Assembly (NCBI GenBank): GCA_019454045.1
Contig: SKCR01032804.1
Location: 21,318-85,317, forward strand
DNA length: 64,000 nucleotides
Origin: Zanthoxylum bungeanum
Lineage: Eukaryota; Streptophyta; Magnoliopsida; Sapindales; Rutaceae
Direction: 5' to 3'
The notes beneath the pieces are model-generated. The model was given only the letters and a program-made list of their open reading frames with translations, was not told where the DNA came from and made no database searches. Positions 59,771 through 64,000 of this stretch are shown one piece after another. Position 1 is the first letter of the stretch. Each line of letters opens with the position of its first letter. The position numbers were made by a program, and so were the translations under genes.

Positions 59771-61226
59771 AATTGATTTGACGTATGATATTTGATTTGA
59801 GCGCGTATGGCAAGTAATTAAACGAGTATTGCAAATTCAATTCTTGCCTCCCACTATTTTTCGGCGAGCCTCTAACCCTCTGTCGAGTACTCGGGAAACC
59901 TTGTTTCTTAGCGGGCTAGGATCCCGTTAAATATCACACAATCTTGACTTTGGCCAAAAAATTGTATGATAATTAACTAGGTAGATCTCTAAGATCGATT
60001 GGATCCGGTAGGGGGACATCCAAGTCCGAAACATATATCTTATATATGCTAATATATCCAATATATTGCCTAACCTTTTTCCTCTGAATCAACTAAGCCT
60101 TGGCTTTGGCACAACAAACTTAGTGATCCCAGTCAAGCGCGACCCATTGACCATGGAAAGCTTCGTAATCAATGTCGATGGACAAGAAGTGGTCTTAACA
60201 TTGGCCAACAAACCACAACTTGGACAAGACACCAATATGGAACAAAGCCTTCGTGATTCAAACACATCCTCGATGGACAAAGGCCTTGACTTTGGCCAAC
60301 AAGCCAATGCCAGTCTTGGATCTTGAGTAAGAATCACTCAATGGAAGGAAAAACGCTTAATATTTTATGAGGGTTTTTCGCGTGCAAATTGGCAACCAAT
60401 TTATTATCTTTGTTAAGGTCTCATCATCATACACCCTTAAACATGCATTCTAAACACATAATAAAGCGCATATGATAAAATAATAATGATATGCGGATGG
60501 ATACTTTACACAATGATCCTAGATCAAATCTCTCCCTTTCTCCCCCCGCTAGCACATGTATTTACTTCTACCCATTACACTACACTTCTAAAGAAACCTC
60601 ATTTACATTGAGGGGAATAGGTGAGAAGAGAATACAAAGAATAAGGAGGTAATAAGGTTGGACACGCAGGTCCAATTAATAAATTCCAAATTTATTACAA
60701 CAATTTCTAAAATTGCCCCACCCATCTAATATCCATCTGATATACATTATTCATGCATCACAACCATGTATTCACACAAGCATATTATCAATCAATCTAA
60801 TCAAATTAATTAATCTGATAATTAGTGACCATCCAATGTTCAAATAACGATTTGATTTTGCTCGAGTCAAACTCGTTTTGCGAATAAGTACTCAAAATAG
60901 GAATTCTCGAATTAAATTAAACTACAAAATTAAATCCAATTCAATTTATATTTAATACTAATCCATTTATTTAATTCCAAATTAAATACTACACTTTCTT
61001 TGACGAACCTTTACGACTTAAATTCCAAATTTAATTGCTACGGGTGTCAAAGCCCGATTAATATCCAATATTAATTTACTTAAAGTCCAATGGGCTTTTA
61101 ATTAATTTCTTTAAGGCGTGGACTTTTGGTCAACTCGGGTCGAACCCAATAACCAAAGTCCAATCCGGGAGTTACCCATAAGCCCATAAATCAATTTAGG
61201 CCCATTAGGCCCAATTAAACTTTAAA
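59771..61226 (-). other. leader of element I, 3' portion
   Basis: Homologous to the other leaders as far as the GGCCCATTAGGCCCAATTAAACTTTAAAGG-like region, then stops at a deletion junction. The PBS-proximal third is missing. It holds the small ORF and TTGGCCAA motifs. Confidence 0.78.
60089..60337 (-). CDS. 82-codon leader ORF of element I, function unknown
   Basis: Third 82-codon copy, MILTQDPRLALACWPKSRPL at its start and VVPKPRLS at its end, with only scattered differences from B and G. The plus strand is open for 86 codons over the same segment (60066-60326). That both strands are open argues for caution about coding. Confidence 0.35.
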   Translation of the reverse strand: MILTQDPRLALACWPKSRPLSIEDVFESRRLCSILVSCPSCGLLANVKTTSCPSTLITKLSMVNGSRLTGITKFVVPKPRLS

Positions 61227-61367
61227 GGCATACACAGAAACCGGTTAAAGCCCTGGACGACCAAAACCAAAGTATATTTATTGTCGCAAGTATTAGCGGT
61301 GCAAGTCTCAGGTTAAGACCAAATACACCTACCCTGATTTCGGACTTCCATAGAAACATAGTCATAC
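61227..61367 (-). repeat. scrap of the element I 5' LTR
   Basis: 141 bases matching 55491-55640 in the LTR (ACACAGAAACCGGTTAAAGCC onward). Left edge is the deletion junction with AGG microhomology; right edge is the J insertion at CATAC. Confidence 0.85.
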
Positions 61368-63318
61368 TGTTAGACATTATGTCCCATAGCGTCACTGTTT
61401 GTAAATGATATTGTATTATTGTACAAAATTAACTATGTGATAATGAAATTGCCTTTTGCCGTTTTGTAATATTATTTACTTTGATATATAAATGGCGAAA
61501 GTCCATATGATTAATACCGGATTGAGATGATATGAGACAGTATCAATCCATAAAGGTTTAATCATTAAATATCCCTAGTCGGAGTATTATCGAGATCGGA
61601 CATCGATAATGCGGAATAGACTAGTATTGCGCTTGTGCACGTTGTGAGGGCACAACGGCATAGTTCTCATATATTTAAGTATTGGATACTTATGCAAGTG
61701 CGATAGGAGGTTGTGTTTTACCGATGGTACGGAAAACAGCTTCGCTCTGGATAGACCCCGCGGAATCCCATTGGTAGTATGTCTGCGTGTCTATGGGAGG
61801 CCGCATCAGGGTAGGTGTATATGGTCTTAACCTGAGACTTACATCGCTAGTATTGCGACAATCGGTAAACTTTGGTTTTGGTGGTTGGGGACCTTAACCG
61901 GTTCTGTGTACACCTCTTCTGGGTTTATCGAGAATCGTAGTGTACTGGATGTGATGTCGAGATGGAAGTATCACTTCAGACATATGGAGGTGATGATCAC
62001 GCAGGACACAGAACTAGTACTCTATAAAAGGTTGCAACCATCGGGACAATATGACCAGGTCAGGATTGTCCGATTTAAAGAGACTAGTTGCTTGATGTCC
62101 GATATATGTTTCGTAGGGGCAGACACATTTCCAGCCCCAGGCCTAACATGTGATCATCCGATACTGGTTCGATATACGCAATACTACGGTATACTACGCT
62201 TGATATAGATCTTATATTCCTATAAGAATATTTCTGGAGAATTGGGTAGGCATGGCGCTTTGCTAGAAGCCAACCTTGTCTTGTGAATCGGTTAAAAACG
62301 TAGTACGAGGTACGTACGTGTTCGGATAATCCGACGACCGTATTTACTGCCAACATATCCGGAGATCTCTTGGGTCGCTTCCCGAAGATTCACCAATGAC
62401 GTATGATTCAAACTCGATTAATCTTGGATTAATTACGGAGAGACTTTATCTTGGATAAAGTACTATACATAGAGAGAGAACGATTAATTTGGAATTAATC
62501 GTAAAATTATTATATTCGATATAATAATCGAAATTCGATTTCAACGCGAAATTAAAATTAGATTTTAATTCGGGCAAACGAGTTAATTTAGAATTAATTC
62601 GTTAGCGACGTAAATAATAATTTCGCTAGGCGCAATTTTTTATTTAATTCGATTTAATTAACGTCGCGACGTAAGTTCGGTATTTCGGAAATATCGAACC
62701 CGAACGAGAGTGAGTGCACGTGGGCCCACTTTCATTTGGAAACGTGTGGGGCCCACATGACACATGTCATATTATGCATTATTTAACTCTAATGCATTGC
62801 ATGGAGATAGTGTACAATGCACTCAATGGTTTTGCATGGAAATTGAGTGTTGGACACTCTAAGCCATTGCATGATTTGTGTCATAAGTTTATTATTAATT
62901 TAATAAATATTATGGCGTAAATATAATTGATTTTTTGTAACAAAAATCATTCAACTCTCCTCTCTCTCACATTGCCGAAACTACATGCAGTTTTGGGCTC
63001 TCCATTTCTTCATTTTTGTGGCAAGATTTGAAGAAGTTGTGCATTCAAAATCACAACAAAGGCTAGCACCTTCAAGGGAACATACATAGGTGATATGGGA
63101 AACTAATCCTTGAGCTTGGGAGGATCAAACAAAGCTTGGAGCTGCACTTTCCACCTTGGCCGAATTCATCACTGCACAAAGGAGAAGTTTTCATTTCATC
63201 AACGCATCCGCATCCGATTTTTGTGAGTATGATTCCGCCATACTTCAATATTGTTCATTCATTTGTATATATTTTGTTTTCTCTTGTTGATCTTGGGGCT
63301 TGGTAATAGAAACCAACA
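61368..63318 (+). repeat. 5' LTR of element J
   Basis: 1951-bp type-1 LTR, TGTTAGACATTATG...GAAACCAACA. TATA box at 62023-62029, donor-like GTGAGTAT at 63233-63240, GTGGGCCC pair at about 62716-62758 with a CACGTG. The antisense ORF is shortened by a lost base near 62115. Confidence 0.94.
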
Positions 63319-63319
63319 A

Positions 63320-63333
63320 TGGTATCATTGAGC
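63320..63333 (+). other. primer-binding site of element J
   Basis: TGGTATCATTGAGC: the first eight bases match TGGTATCAGAGC, then two extra Ts. B has a similar variant. Confidence 0.8.
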
Positions 63334-64000
63334 TTAAAGAGCATGCAAATATATTAGGATGTTATTTGGGGAAAATTGTATGAAGCATGATTTGATGAGT
63401 TTGCTTGATTAATATGCTTAGATGTATGTTATTTAGATTATACATCATCAATTTCTGGATGGAAATAAATTGGATTAATTTTTCCAACCAAATGAGGCTT
63501 GGCCGAATACATGCAAGCATATGGACTAGATGATTTTTTATTTTAAGACATTAGATGACTTGAAACAATATGGAATGATGATTTGTAACTCGATGGATTG
63601 AAAACGAAATCGGAACCATTTTAATCACCTTGGCCGAATGCTTGATGGAGGATTAGGGACTTGATTTTTTGATTAAATAATGTTGGACATATATTTAAGA
63701 TAAAAATATGATTAATGGATTAATTGATATTTTGGGAATATTGATTAAAGAATTAATCATGATAATACACTTTAATTAATTAAGTTATAAAATTTGGAAT
63801 TTTAAAATTTGGTTAGTTGGGCTTAATTTGAATTGGGCCTAAAACTATTATATTTGGACAAAATGGGATTGGTTGGGCCAAGTAGATTTGGACCATTTGG
63901 ATTGGATCCAAAGTGGGCCTAAATCACACCATTTAAGCCCAATATAATAAATGGGCTTTTATGTTTAATTGGGCCTTATGGGCTTGATATTGATTTTATG
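63334..64000 (+). other. leader of element J, to the window edge
   Basis: Matches the leader of A: base 63548 here corresponds to base 1. No ORF of note. Confidence 0.85.

Larger units (their letters stand above)
54013..61367 (-). mobile_element. Copia element I (type 2), right end deleted and interrupted by J
   Basis: Minus-strand element with an intact 3' LTR (54013-56044), PPT, decayed pol and gag, hairpins and leader. At 61226-61229 the leader jumps into LTR sequence, so the PBS and most of the 5' LTR are missing. The remaining LTR scrap (61227-61367) is cut by J. The left flank is ACAAT; the right copy is not in the window. Confidence 0.92.
61368..64000 (+). mobile_element. Copia element J (type 1), 5' part
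   Basis: Starts with a complete LTR, then PBS and leader, and runs out of the window. The left flank is CATAC (61363-61367); the right copy cannot be checked. It inserted into the remnant of I, after I had lost its right end or together with that event. Its coding region is not visible, so it might be intact. Confidence 0.9.

Noticed and set aside
60066..60326. Antisense reading of the leader (VINVDGQEVVLTLANK-like) as the real gene
   Set aside because: Open in several copies but with varying length and start. The sense frame has constant ends in B, G and I. Neither strand is proven, so only the sense ORF is listed.
1..64000. Host protein-coding genes
   Set aside because: Every ORF I could identify belongs to a retrotransposon or recurs in several element copies. 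The remaining non-element stretches (17925-18578, 22528-22959, 36514-37084) have no coding signal.

Overview
This window looks like gene-free, repeat-saturated nuclear DNA of a flowering plant: AT-rich sequence made almost entirely of LTR retrotransposons nested inside one another. I see no host gene, rRNA or tRNA gene. The elements resemble the TNT1-94-like Ty1/Copia, chromovirus-like Ty3/Gypsy and Athila-like Ty3/Gypsy elements of angiosperms. I cannot name the species.

Layout (letters are my own labels). A (+, from before base 1 to 17924) is a Copia element with the best-preserved gag-pol; its gag zinc knuckle is split by B (-, 2614-12711, TSD GAAGG). K (-, 17925-20539 and 22523-22954) is an unassigned LTR-element remnant, interrupted by solo LTR C (-, 20540-22522, TSD AGACC). 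F (-, 22960-36513) is a long Gypsy-type solo LTR split by solo LTR D (-, 23954-25911, TSD CTGTC) and by element E (-, 26982-35847, TSD GCTAG). M (-, about 37085-39708) is a decayed Gypsy pol. L (+, about 39709-41811, then 53554-54012) is an Athila-like pol end plus LTR. L's LTR is split by element G (+, 41812-53553, TSD CATAA), which carries solo LTR H (+, 42844-44822, TSD CCGAT), and it is entered again by element I (-, 54013-61367), which is broken by J (+, 61368 to beyond the window).

A-E and G-J belong to one Copia clade with two LTR types. Type 1 begins TGTTAGACATTATG (A, C, H, J) and type 2 begins TGTTGGA(T)A (B, D, E, G, I). A and D are type-1/type-2 chimeras. Only A retains recognisable gag, protease, integrase and reverse transcriptase, with two frameshifts and one stop besides the B insertion. 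The four type-2 elements with an interior (B, E, G, I) share inherited defects: the first integrase Asp is changed, the YVDD motif is destroyed in E, G and I (deleted in B), and gag has decayed. Their LTRs, primer-binding site, polypurine tract and leader persist. They therefore look like a non-autonomous family moved in trans.

The cis-acting parts show the most interesting structure. There is a splice-donor-like GTRAGTAT near the end of every complete LTR, a matching acceptor-like site just before gag about 2 kb downstream, tandem hairpins with a TGG loop beside that acceptor, a small leader ORF kept at 82 codons in three copies, and repeated palindromic TTGGCCAA motifs.
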